Source: an uncultured Clostridia bacterium
GTDB taxonomy: Bacteria > Bacillota > Clostridia > Peptostreptococcales > Anaerovoracaceae
Direction of reading: 5' to 3'
NCBI GenBank assembly: GCA_938049335.1
Contig: CALIYX010000024.1
Location: 186,001 to 250,000 of the forward strand
DNA: 64,000 nucleotides
Below, in pieces: positions 25,464 through 34,473 of the stretch (positions are counted from its first letter, which is position 1; every line of letters begins with the position of its first letter). The notes under the pieces were generated by a model. That model was not told the DNA's origin and ran no database searches. It was given only the letters and a program-made list of their open reading frames with translations. A program made the position numbers and the translations under genes.

Positions 25464-27044
25464 CTAGTTAATTACTTTTTCTAATCTCTTTAGTGCAAGT
25501 GCAATTGTAAGCCCTGGAATCACGCGATTTCCAGTTATGTCGGCTCCAAGCACCTCATTTATCTTCTTGAGTCTATATTGCACAGTGTTTGTGTGTATAC
25601 CCATGAACTGCGATGTCTTGCCACTGTTCATTCCCGCATCTATGACAAAGGTTTCCAGCGTCTCTAGAAGCTGCTTAGCTTTGTTTTCGCCCATTTCCTT
25701 GTTAAATGCCTCCAGCAAATCAAGATAGTTCTTTTTGATATATCCGCCCTGTACCTGAATATTGATACAGTTTGAAACAAGCACCATCTCATACTTGGAG
25801 AAAACTCTCTTGAACGGGAAAACGCTCTCAACTAGAGTCCACGTCTCGCTGATGAGTCTAAATCCATCTCCAGCTCCCTCAAGTCCATCAAGTCCTGTTG
25901 TGTGAAAGATTCTAACTCCCTTTCCCAATTCCTTTAGACTATCGTAAAGCTCTATGCAGCTGAACTTAGTGCCAGAATGCTCATCCTTTGGCTTACCGAG
26001 AAGAACTAGTCCGTAGGTCTCAGCTCCATCCTGTATGCTTAGCACCTCGTTTCCACTGCGCTCCTCGTAGCCAGCCATCTTCTTACGAGCATCTGATGTG
26101 TTAACACCCTTAGCATAGAATACGCTCAAAATGTTATCTGCCTTGATACCCATAGTATCCTTTAGCGAATATGCGAGGCTCTTATTTCCTCTTATCAAGG
26201 CTTTGATAAACTCAGCCTTAACATCTCGCTCAGGTGTGTACTTCCACATTCCTATAGCAAGCTCAATAATTTCAGCAAGCTTGGTTATCTCGACACTAGA
26301 ATATCTATCATCGTTATCTACTATTAGGAGAAAGTATTTCTCGTCTCCGATGTTAACAGCTCCCCAGTATGTTATAACGCCATCTAGATTTGTCATTGAG
26401 TAAAGTGCTCCAGCCTCACTGCTAGATTTCTTCTGAAGTATTCTAACAGCATCTGCAACGGTAACATTGTTTCTTGTCTCAACGACTAAAATTGGATTGA
26501 AGTCCTTAGATATAAGGGCCATCTGAAAATCATTGCTTACTGCCGCTTCCTTGACCGCTGCCTGAAAGGTCTTATGCTTCTCAAAGTCTAGAAGATGATA
26601 TATCGTGTTGTTTATCAAATTGTTGTTAAATGTTGCTCCGAGAAGAAGCTTGTCCATAATCTGCTCTATGGCATCAGCATATCCGTAGTCGTTTCCTTCT
26701 GGAATGAATATCAAAGGCATTCCCATAGCCTCTGCTATTTCAATCATCTGCACATACTCTTCGCTATCTGCATCGCTTACATGAAACACGACAAGTGCCG
26801 CTATTCCACAAGCAGCAAGCTCCTTAACAGCTTGCGCCTGCTTTAGCGTATCGTTTTTCATTGCGTAAAAAGACGTCAGAACAACTTGTTCCCTAACACC
26901 ATTATTTGCAACTGCAGTCTCCACATCTGCAGCATCCATAACGGAAACTGTGCGTACGCTGTTTTCTATATTTCGCTTTCCCGCGACGATTTTACAGTTT
27001 TTAAATACATCTAGTTCTAGACAATCCTTGACAGTAATCTTCAT
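25464..27044 (-). CDS. PucR-family transcriptional regulator (second in window)
   Basis: 526 residues. The N-terminal PucR domain starts KITVKDCLELDVFKNCKIVAGK. The C-terminal helix-turn-helix is visible in SGKTSQFMGIHTNTVQYRLKKI. A GGDEF-like or ligand domain may lie in between but cannot be assigned. It sits between coaX and ftsH, with no catabolic gene beside it, so its targets are unknown. It may be transcribed with coaX-dusB (55-base gap). It resembles the cassette regulator at 11538-12761 in domain order but is over 100 residues longer. Confidence 0.88.
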   Translation of the reverse strand: MKITVKDCLELDVFKNCKIVAGKRNIENSVRTVSVMDAADVETAVANNGVREQVVLTSFYAMKNDTLKQAQAVKELAACGIAALVVFHVSDADSEEYVQMIEIAEAMGMPLIFIPEGNDYGYADAIEQIMDKLLLGATFNNNLINNTIYHLLDFEKHKTFQAAVKEAAVSNDFQMALISKDFNPILVVETRNNVTVADAVRILQKKSSSEAGALYSMTNLDGVITYWGAVNIGDEKYFLLIVDNDDRYSSVEITKLAEIIELAIGMWKYTPERDVKAEFIKALIRGNKSLAYSLKDTMGIKADNILSVFYAKGVNTSDARKKMAGYEERSGNEVLSIQDGAETYGLVLLGKPKDEHSGTKFSCIELYDSLKELGKGVRIFHTTGLDGLEGAGDGFRLISETWTLVESVFPFKRVFSKYEMVLVSNCINIQVQGGYIKKNYLDLLEAFNKEMGENKAKQLLETLETFVIDAGMNSGKTSQFMGIHTNTVQYRLKKINEVLGADITGNRVIPGLTIALALKRLEKVIN

Positions 27045-27087
27045 ACAGGTCCCCTTAATAATTCTGTTGCTTATTTATAGCTATTAA

Positions 27088-29100
27088 CTATTCTTCATCT
27101 CTGCGATGTGCTTCACCGTCTGCGCTCACATACTGATTTCTGAGTTTCTCTATCTCTTCCATTAGACGTTCCTCAGCCTCGCGTCTTAGTCTTTCGCTTT
27201 CCTCAGCCTCCTGAGCATTAACCTTCTTTATCTCTGCTTCCTTTTCCATTACATCGTTTTCGATATCTTCAGCAGACTTTTCTCCTGTGTATAGCTGCTC
27301 AAACTGCTGTCCATCAAGTGTCTCAACAGCGAGCAATGCCTGAGCTACACGCTCTAGCTTATCGAGATTTTCAGAAATTATCTTCTTAGTCTCCTCAAAA
27401 GCCTCTTCAACTATTCTTCTAATCTCGTGATCTATCTCAGCTGCAACCTCTTCAGAGTAAGACTTCTTGCTTGAGAAATCGTTACCTAGGAATACTTCCT
27501 CAGAATCAGAGTAGTTAACTGGACCAAGCTTATCTGAGAATCCATACTTTGTAACCATAGCTCTTGCTACATCTGTTGCACGCTGAATGTCGTTGCTTGC
27601 ACCTGTGCTTATATCATCAAGTGTCAAAAGCTCTGCAACTCTTCCACCAAGCAAATGCTTGATATCGTTTAGCATCATGCCCTTTGTTGCATACTGCTTA
27701 TCCTCCTCAGGAAGCTGCATTGTAAATCCACCTGCTCCTCCACGAGGGATTATTGTAATCTGGTGAACAGGGTCTGATCCAGGGATGCTTCTCATCACAA
27801 TTGCGTGACCCGCCTCGTGATAAGCTGTGAGCTTGCGCTCCTTCTCTGTGATAACTCTGCTCTTCTTAGCAGGTCCAGCAATAACCTTCGTTGTCGCTTC
27901 TTCTATCTCAGCCATTCTAATGAATCTGCCGTTTCTTCTAGCTGTAATCAAAGCAGCCTCATTTAGCAAGTTCTCAAGATCAGCAGGTGTAAATCCTGGA
28001 GTTCTTCTTGCGATAATTGCTGGTGACACCTCATCAGCAAGAGGCTTTGTCTTAGAATGAACCTTGATTATCTCTTCTCTACCCTTAACATCAGGTCTTC
28101 CGATTACAACCTGTCTATCAAAACGTCCTGGTCTTAGCAGTGCTGGATCGAGTACGTCAGGTCTATTAGTTGCAGCGATGATGATGATTCCTGAGTTCTC
28201 ACCAAAACCATCCATCTCAACGAGTAGCTGATTAAGTGTCTGCTCTCTCTCATCGTTTCCGCCACCAAGTCCTGCGCCACGCTTACGTCCTACCGCATCA
28301 ATCTCATCGATAAATACGATACAAGGTGCGCTTCTCTTAGCCTGATCAAATAGGTCTCTTACTCTGGAAGCACCAACTCCGACAAACATCTCTACAAAGT
28401 CTGAACCACTTATTGTAAAGAATGGTACTCCTGCTTCTCCTGCTGTTGCTCTTGAAACATAAGTCTTACCCGTTCCTGGAGGGCCTACTAGAAGAACGCC
28501 CTTAGGTATTCTCGCTCCAACCTCCTGATACTTTCTCGGATCTCTTAGGAAGTCTACAATCTCCTGTAGTTCCTCCTTCTCCTCCTTGAGGCCAGCTACA
28601 TCATCAAAGGTAATCTTGCGACCCTCACCGCGATATAGTCTCGCCTTGCTCTTTCCGAATGAAAATGCCTTGCCATTTCCTCCCTGATTCATCATAAGGT
28701 AAACTAGGAATCCTAGTGAAACTATCATGATTACACTTGGAAGGATGTTAATAAGCATAGATGAAGCAGAGCTTGGGTCGTCTGTCTCAACCTTAAGCTT
28801 ACCCTCCTTCATCTGAGGATATATGTATTCCTTCTCAAGGTGGTCAATCTCTGTGATATATGGAGCGTATGTGTACACATACTGCTTCTTTCCATTGACC
28901 TTTTTCTTGAGCAAGCCAGTCATCTTAGTATTTGTAATATTTACTTCGCTAAACTTCTCGTTCTTTAGGTCATTAGCAAATGTTGAATATTTTACCTTCT
29001 TTACCTGATCTGTATCGCCACCCTTGTAGAAGTATGCAACTCCAAGGATGATTGCGAAGATAAGCAGATATACAGTAAAATTCTTTCTAAACTTCTTCAA
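27088..29100 (-). CDS. ftsH: ATP-dependent zinc metalloprotease FtsH
   Basis: 670 residues. Two membrane helices (about 9-25 and 114-137) frame a small extracytoplasmic domain. The AAA+ domain has GPPGTGKT (206-213), Walker B IVFIDEID and the arginine-finger region RPGRFDRQV. The zinc site HEAGH is near residue 430. It degrades misfolded and short-lived membrane and cytosolic proteins. The C-terminal 60 residues are a charged coiled coil. The gene follows tilS, as in B. subtilis. Confidence 0.97.
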   Translation of the reverse strand: MKKFRKNFTVYLLIFAIILGVAYFYKGGDTDQVKKVKYSTFANDLKNEKFSEVNITNTKMTGLLKKKVNGKKQYVYTYAPYITEIDHLEKEYIYPQMKEGKLKVETDDPSSASSMLINILPSVIMIVSLGFLVYLMMNQGGNGKAFSFGKSKARLYRGEGRKITFDDVAGLKEEKEELQEIVDFLRDPRKYQEVGARIPKGVLLVGPPGTGKTYVSRATAGEAGVPFFTISGSDFVEMFVGVGASRVRDLFDQAKRSAPCIVFIDEIDAVGRKRGAGLGGGNDEREQTLNQLLVEMDGFGENSGIIIIAATNRPDVLDPALLRPGRFDRQVVIGRPDVKGREEIIKVHSKTKPLADEVSPAIIARRTPGFTPADLENLLNEAALITARRNGRFIRMAEIEEATTKVIAGPAKKSRVITEKERKLTAYHEAGHAIVMRSIPGSDPVHQITIIPRGGAGGFTMQLPEEDKQYATKGMMLNDIKHLLGGRVAELLTLDDISTGASNDIQRATDVARAMVTKYGFSDKLGPVNYSDSEEVFLGNDFSSKKSYSEEVAAEIDHEIRRIVEEAFEETKKIISENLDKLERVAQALLAVETLDGQQFEQLYTGEKSAEDIENDVMEKEAEIKKVNAQEAEESERLRREAEERLMEEIEKLRNQYVSADGEAHRRDEE

Positions 29101-29185
29101 TTAATATTCCTCCTGTAATAACTAGATATGTGCACTTTGATTGCTCAAAATTTGTTCTTCTTAACAAAATAGCCATTATATTTTA

Positions 29186-30646
29186 TCATACCGGCACAGT
29201 TAGTTCAACCGATATATATGTTTTTGTATTGGCGTCAAGCCTTAAAATATCGGAGACTTCCGCGAATTTCACCTTAGCATTAGATAGGCTATTTTCGTCA
29301 ATAAGAAAATAGCCGAGAACCTCGTTTCCTATTGCTAGAATTAAAGTCTGATCTCTATCGAATTTTGGTATCTTTCTATCGACAAAAAGATTCTGTATCT
29401 TCTTATGACCAAAGGAGAATTCCATGGTATCTCCAGGCCTTCTATATCTTACTTTGATCAAAGATAAGGCATCATCTCCATGCTTTTTCTTTAGCTTATC
29501 TGCATCCATCAAAAGCAGCTTAACCGCCTTATTTTCTGAGATACACTCATCTGTGCTCCTAATTTTTATAGATATATGCTCTAGGTATTGATCTGCGCCA
29601 AAGGCATTTGCCTTCATCAAAGCGACATCTGTATATTCCTTGTAAATCACATAACCGTTTGGCAAATTAGCACTCGCCGATGGAAGCTCGCTTGACATTA
29701 TATCCTCACAAGCCTTGTAGTGTGCAAAGCCCATGTCTGAACTCATGCCGATTTTCTTTAGCGCCTGCACTACGACTCTTCTCCTAATGCTAGGCTCTAG
29801 CTTTGATATATCTACACCCGAAAGGATTATTTTATTCGCCTCTTTACTAAAGCTTTTCGTAATTTTCTCTAGCTCTTCACATGCGAGTTTTTCTAGGAAG
29901 TTTCTATCCTCTTCAGCACTCAAGGCAAGCCTATTCAAAGCCTTCTTGAACTCCGGATTGTACTGCTCCTCTATCAAAGGAATCAGAGAAAGCCTTATCC
30001 TGTTGCGATTATATATCTCCTCAAAATTAGTTTTGTCAATTTGTGGCTTGAGTCCCTCAAGCTTGCAGTACTCATTTATGTCTGACTTATATGTGTCTAG
30101 CAGCGGCCTTATAATAAGCCTTCCTTGCTCATCGCTTCTGATATGGTTTATTCCTACAAGACCATCGGTTCCCGTTCCTCTCATAAGCCTGAATAAAACG
30201 GTCTCAGCCCTGTCATCTGCATTTTGGGCAACGGCAATCTTTATTTTTTCACTTGAGACTCCGCCCTTTGCTATCTCATCAAAGACCTCAGCAAAAGCAA
30301 AATATCTAAACATGCGACCAGCTTCCTCAGTTGAGAGTCCTTTTGATTTCGCATACTCCTCGCAGTCAAAGCTGTAAACCCTGCATTTTATGTTTCTTTC
30401 AGCACAAAATTTTACGCAGAATTCTGCATCATCGTTGGCCTCTTTTCTCAGTCCATGGTTAATGTGAACTGGATAAAGCTTTAGATTCATACTATCTGAA
30501 ACTCTGCACAATATATCAAAAAGGCACAAAGAATCCGCCCCTCCAGAGAGACCGATTACAATGTGCTCATTTTCGCTTATTAAACTGTATTCGGAAATAG
30601 TCCCTAGGACGCTTCCGTAAACAATATTATCTTCACCTTGTTTCAT
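29186..30646 (-). CDS. tilS: tRNA(Ile)-lysidine synthase TilS
   Basis: 486 residues. The PP-loop motif is GLSGGADSLCLF (near residue 34), and NADDRAETVLFRLMRGTG is the family signature. It converts the wobble C of the AUA-reading tRNA-Ile to lysidine. The C-terminal domain (RRPGDTMEFSF) is the TilS tRNA-binding domain. The start overlaps the tatD stop by 14 bases. The hpt gene often found between tilS and ftsH is absent here. Confidence 0.94.
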   Translation of the reverse strand: MKQGEDNIVYGSVLGTISEYSLISENEHIVIGLSGGADSLCLFDILCRVSDSMNLKLYPVHINHGLRKEANDDAEFCVKFCAERNIKCRVYSFDCEEYAKSKGLSTEEAGRMFRYFAFAEVFDEIAKGGVSSEKIKIAVAQNADDRAETVLFRLMRGTGTDGLVGINHIRSDEQGRLIIRPLLDTYKSDINEYCKLEGLKPQIDKTNFEEIYNRNRIRLSLIPLIEEQYNPEFKKALNRLALSAEEDRNFLEKLACEELEKITKSFSKEANKIILSGVDISKLEPSIRRRVVVQALKKIGMSSDMGFAHYKACEDIMSSELPSASANLPNGYVIYKEYTDVALMKANAFGADQYLEHISIKIRSTDECISENKAVKLLLMDADKLKKKHGDDALSLIKVRYRRPGDTMEFSFGHKKIQNLFVDRKIPKFDRDQTLILAIGNEVLGYFLIDENSLSNAKVKFAEVSDILRLDANTKTYISVELTVPV

Positions 30647-31478
30647 AGTTTAATCCGTAAAATCTCATAGCGTTTTCGAAGGTCTTCTTAGATGCCTCCT
30701 CAAAGCTTATTCCCTTTATCTCAGCAACCTTTGCAGCTGTGTGTTCAACATACCAAGGCTTATTAGGTCTACCCCTATACGGCTCAGGCGTCAAAAATGG
30801 CGCATCTGTCTCAACCATAATATATTCTAGTGGAATCTCCTCGACAACCTTGATGGTCTTCTTGTTGTTCTTGAAGGTTACAGGTCCGCAGATTCCTATC
30901 GTTGCTCCATGCTTAACATACTGCTTAGCTAGCTCACTGCTTCCAGAAAAACAGTGTATATCAACCCTGCAGTCAGTTGCTTCCTTCCCATCTGCAAGCA
31001 TGCGCATCGGAAACATAGCTGCTCTTTCCTCGCCAAGCGCCCCTTCTTCAATCAAGATATCCATTGTCTCCTGATCTGCTTCTCGCGAGTGAATAACTAT
31101 AGGCATCTTTAGCTCGTTTGCTAGCCTTATCTGCCTTCTAAACCAATACCTCTGGTCATCCTTGCTTGAGCGCATATAGTGATAATCAAGTCCAATCTCA
31201 CCGATGGCCTTAACGCCCTCCTGCGCAGCAAGCGATTTTATCTCCTCATAAATCGCCTCCGTCATAGAGCCGCTATCATGAGGATGAACTCCTACAGCAG
31301 CCACACACCACGGATTTTCCATGGCGTGCTTTGCTGCAAGCTTTGATGACTTAAGGTCATAACCTATATCAGCTACATATCTGAGCAGCTCGCTATCCTT
31401 TATTCCATCCATCAAAAGCTTTCTCTCTTCACTAGAGAAAGAGTCTTCATTCAGATGTGTATGTGAGTCAAATAACAT
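30633..31478 (-). CDS. tatD: TatD-family deoxyribonuclease/metal hydrolase
   Basis: 281 residues from the ATG at 31478 (GGAGG upstream). A TIM-barrel metalloenzyme: FDSHTHLNED at the N-terminus binds metal, with AIGEIGLDYHY, PIVIHSREA, IHCFSGS and VETDAPFLTPEPYRGRPNKP as further ligand motifs. The family has 3'-5' DNase activity. It lies between metG and tilS on the same strand. Confidence 0.94.
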   Translation of the reverse strand: MLFDSHTHLNEDSFSSEERKLLMDGIKDSELLRYVADIGYDLKSSKLAAKHAMENPWCVAAVGVHPHDSGSMTEAIYEEIKSLAAQEGVKAIGEIGLDYHYMRSSKDDQRYWFRRQIRLANELKMPIVIHSREADQETMDILIEEGALGEERAAMFPMRMLADGKEATDCRVDIHCFSGSSELAKQYVKHGATIGICGPVTFKNNKKTIKVVEEIPLEYIMVETDAPFLTPEPYRGRPNKPWYVEHTAAKVAEIKGISFEEASKKTFENAMRFYGLNYETR

Positions 31479-31520
31479 GCTTTGCTCCTCCATATGTTTC
31501 AACCTGCGTCTTTGAATTTA

Positions 31521-33443
31521 CTAGCAAACAGGATTTCCGTCTGGAGCGTCTGTCGTCACTAGCTCCAGCTTCTTATCTCCATCTGCGAAGATAATCATTC
31601 CGTTTGACTCCTCACCTCTAATCTTGCGAGGCTTCAAATTTGCCACTACTACAACTTTCTTTCCGATTAGTTCCTCAGGCTTATAGTGCTCTGCAACACC
31701 AGAAACTATCTGTCTAGTCTCTGTTCCAAGCTTAACCTTGAAAACAAGGAGCTTCTTGGCATCCTTATGCTTAGCTGCCTCAAGAATTGTTCCGACTCTC
31801 ATGTCAATTTTGTCGAAGTCATCAAACTCAATTTCCGTCTTTAGCTCTAGCTTCTCTTCCACCTCTGCAGGTGCAGGCTTAAGAGCCTCTAGCTCAGCAA
31901 GCTCCTTCTCTATATCTAGTCTAGGGAATATAGCATCACCCTTGCGAACCTGAAGTCCAGCCATCATATCAAAGCGATATGCATCTTCCCAAACTATATC
32001 TCCATCGATACCTATCTGTTCTCTAACCTTCATAGTTGTAGAATGCATGAAAGGATAAATCAAAATGGATACAACTCTTAGAGCTTCTGCAAGGTGGTGC
32101 ATGCAAGTGTTCAGTGAATCAACCTGGCCCTCATCCTTTGCAAGAACCCAAGGCATCTTCTCATCAACATACTTGTTAGCACGTCTTACTAGAATCCAAA
32201 CTTCCTCAAGCGCATTGCTGAAAGAAAACTTGTCCATCTGTGCGTTAACCTTATCAGCAGCTTCAAGAGCAATTTTCTCTAAATCTGCATCAAACTCATC
32301 CTTGCTAGCTGCAGCAGGAATTACTCCACTGCAATATTTTTCTATCATGGATACAGTTCTTGAAACTAGATTTCCTAGGTCATTTGCTAAGTCATAGTTC
32401 ATACGCTTTAGCATGATTTCGTTTGTGAATATTCCATCCTGTCCAAATGTATATTCTCTGAGAAGGAAGTATTTTAGCGCATCGATTCCATATCTTTCGA
32501 TAAGCATTACAGGGTCAACCACGTTGCCCTTTGATTTACTCATCTTACCACCGTCTATCAAAAGCCATCCATGTCCTAGAACCTGCTTTGGAAGTGGCTC
32601 ATCCATTGACATCAGCATAGCTGGCCAAATGATGCTGTGGAATCTCACGATTTCCTTACCTACTAGATGAACATCTGCAGGCCAATACTTGTCATATTCG
32701 GCTCTGTCATCTGGATATCCTAGCGTTGTTATGTAGTTGCTAAGCGCATCTAACCATACATAGATTACATGCTTTTCATCGATAGGCACCGGAATACCCC
32801 AATCAAAGCTTGTTCTTGAAATACATAGATCTTCAAGACCCTGATTGATGAAAGCTCTCATCTCATTTCTTCTCGACTCAGGCTCTAGGAACTCTGGTCT
32901 TTCATCATATAGCTTAAGAAGCTTATCTCCATACTCTGAGAGCTTGAAGAAGTAAGCATCTTCATGAGCTGGCTCAACTGCTCTTCCGCAATCTGGACAA
33001 TTTCCGTCAACAAGCTGGCTCTCAGTCCAGAAAGCCTCGCAGTCAGTACAGTAAAGTCCCTCATACTGTGACTTATATATATCGCCCTTCTCATACATCT
33101 TCATAAAGATTTCCTGAACACGCTTAGTATGTCTTGGTTCAGTTGTTCTTACAAAGTCATCATATGATATCTCCATAGTCTCCCAAAGTTTTAGGATTCT
33201 GCTTACGACATCATCTACATAGGCCTGTGGAGTTACTCCATTTGCCTCTGCCTTCTTCTGTATCTTCTGACCGTGCTCATCTGTACCAGTCTGAAATCTT
33301 ACATCATATCCCTGAAGCCTCTTAAATCTAGCCATAGCATCAGCCATAACTGTACAGTATGTATGTCCGATATGCAGATCCGAGCTTGGATAGTATATCG
33401 GCGTAGTAATATAATATGTGTCCTTTGTATTATTTGCGCTCAT
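31521..33443 (-). CDS. metG: Methionyl-tRNA synthetase with C-terminal tRNA-binding domain
   Basis: 640 residues. Class I motifs are DLHIGHTY (HIGH) and KMSKSKG (KMSKS). The zinc knuckle is seen as CTDCEAFW and CPDCGR. Residues about 535-640 form an EMAP/Trbp111-like domain (DFDKIDMRVGTILEAAKH) that improves tRNA binding and dimerisation. It charges tRNA-Met. The tatD gene follows after 42 bases. Confidence 0.96.
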   Translation of the reverse strand: MSANNTKDTYYITTPIYYPSSDLHIGHTYCTVMADAMARFKRLQGYDVRFQTGTDEHGQKIQKKAEANGVTPQAYVDDVVSRILKLWETMEISYDDFVRTTEPRHTKRVQEIFMKMYEKGDIYKSQYEGLYCTDCEAFWTESQLVDGNCPDCGRAVEPAHEDAYFFKLSEYGDKLLKLYDERPEFLEPESRRNEMRAFINQGLEDLCISRTSFDWGIPVPIDEKHVIYVWLDALSNYITTLGYPDDRAEYDKYWPADVHLVGKEIVRFHSIIWPAMLMSMDEPLPKQVLGHGWLLIDGGKMSKSKGNVVDPVMLIERYGIDALKYFLLREYTFGQDGIFTNEIMLKRMNYDLANDLGNLVSRTVSMIEKYCSGVIPAAASKDEFDADLEKIALEAADKVNAQMDKFSFSNALEEVWILVRRANKYVDEKMPWVLAKDEGQVDSLNTCMHHLAEALRVVSILIYPFMHSTTMKVREQIGIDGDIVWEDAYRFDMMAGLQVRKGDAIFPRLDIEKELAELEALKPAPAEVEEKLELKTEIEFDDFDKIDMRVGTILEAAKHKDAKKLLVFKVKLGTETRQIVSGVAEHYKPEELIGKKVVVVANLKPRKIRGEESNGMIIFADGDKKLELVTTDAPDGNPVC

Positions 33444-33492
33444 CTATCTTCCTTTCCGAAGCCTTGGCTTCGCAATTTATTTATTCAAGCCT

Positions 33493-33529
33493 AAAAAAGC
33501 GGCAGCGCAGTATCTTGGTGCGCGCCGCT
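33493..33529 (-). terminator. Intrinsic terminator of the 71-residue-protein transcript
   Basis: On the minus strand AGCGGCGCGCA pairs with TGCGCTGCCGCT (one bulge), followed by TTTTTT. It separates the genes at 33.5-34.4 kb from metG. Confidence 0.75.
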
Positions 33530-33546
33530 ATAAATATACAGTTTGC

Positions 33547-33762
33547 TTATGAGTCTAGATCTTCCTCAGCCCAGTCGTCATTTGACCACTCTTCTGCTGG
33601 CCAGTCCTCATTTACAAAGATCTTCTTCATAACTCTGTCAAGACCTACAACAATAGTAGCACCTGCTGCTGCACCGAAGCCCAAAACAACTAGACTTGTC
33701 TTAAGCGCCTTCTTAGCCTTGCAGCTCTTATTAGCTTTTTCTGCCCTCTTACACTTCTTCAT
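33547..33762 (-). CDS. Small single-pass protein with basic N-terminus and acidic tail
   Basis: 71 residues, not recognised. The first 22 are Lys-rich with two Cys; residues about 23-41 are a hydrophobic, Gly/Ala-rich helix; the last 25 are acidic with three Trp (DWPAEEW, DDW). The charge layout suggests a membrane-anchored protein with the acidic tail outside. AGGAGG precedes the ATG. It follows the kinase-like gene by 12 bases and has a terminator, supporting a real gene. Confidence 0.7.
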   Translation of the reverse strand: MKKCKRAEKANKSCKAKKALKTSLVVLGFGAAAGATIVVGLDRVMKKIFVNEDWPAEEWSNDDWAEEDLDS

Positions 33763-33774
33763 TTCATATCCTCC

Positions 33775-34389
33775 TTATTTGTACAATCGCCTCTTTACAT
33801 ATTCGACAATAAGGTTTGCTGCTTCCTCATCGCTGATGTAGCTAGTATTTATGGCTAGATTATAGTTCTCGTAGCTACCCCACTTCTTTCCGGTATGGAA
33901 GCTATAGTAGTTAACCCTTGCCTTTCCGTAGTCAGTGATAAGCTTCTTTACCTTGGATGGATCTTCGCCGTACATCTCTACACAGCGTTTAATCTTATCA
34001 TCCATCTCAGCATATATAAATACATTGGTTACACCGCTGACATCCTCGAGAATGTAATCTGCACATCTGCCAACTACGACTCCCTCTCCAGTATCAGCAA
34101 TCTGTCTTATGACTTCTGATTGCGCTACGAAGAGCTTCTCATCTACTGACATTGGCTCTGCTGCAAAAGCCTCGCCAAGGGTCATAGCTGATGCAAATGT
34201 GTATGACAAGCTGCTCTTTGCTCTCAGCTCTGCTGACTCTATTATCTCAGGAGATAGACCGCTCTTTTCGGATGCTAATTCAATTATCTCCTTGTCATAA
34301 AGAGGAATATTTAGCTTCTCAGCGACGAGACGACCTATCATTCTTCCGCCACTGCCATATTCTCTACTTATGGTAATTATATTTCCCAT
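33775..34389 (-). CDS. Cytidylate kinase-like family protein
   Basis: 204 residues. ITISREYGSGGRMIGRLVAEKL is the P-loop region of the cytidylate kinase-like family found in Firmicutes, in which the classical GKST is altered. LYDKEIIELASEKSGL and VVVGRCADYIL are further family segments. True CMP kinase activity is uncertain. It is co-directional with the small membrane protein just downstream. Confidence 0.85.
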   Translation of the reverse strand: MGNIITISREYGSGGRMIGRLVAEKLNIPLYDKEIIELASEKSGLSPEIIESAELRAKSSLSYTFASAMTLGEAFAAEPMSVDEKLFVAQSEVIRQIADTGEGVVVGRCADYILEDVSGVTNVFIYAEMDDKIKRCVEMYGEDPSKVKKLITDYGKARVNYYSFHTGKKWGSYENYNLAINTSYISDEEAANLIVEYVKRRLYK

Positions 34390-34473
34390 AAAATCACCTC
34401 TCCGTCAGACTGTATGCCATTACAATATTATTTATATATTATATACCATTTAGGCGATTATGTGAACCATATC

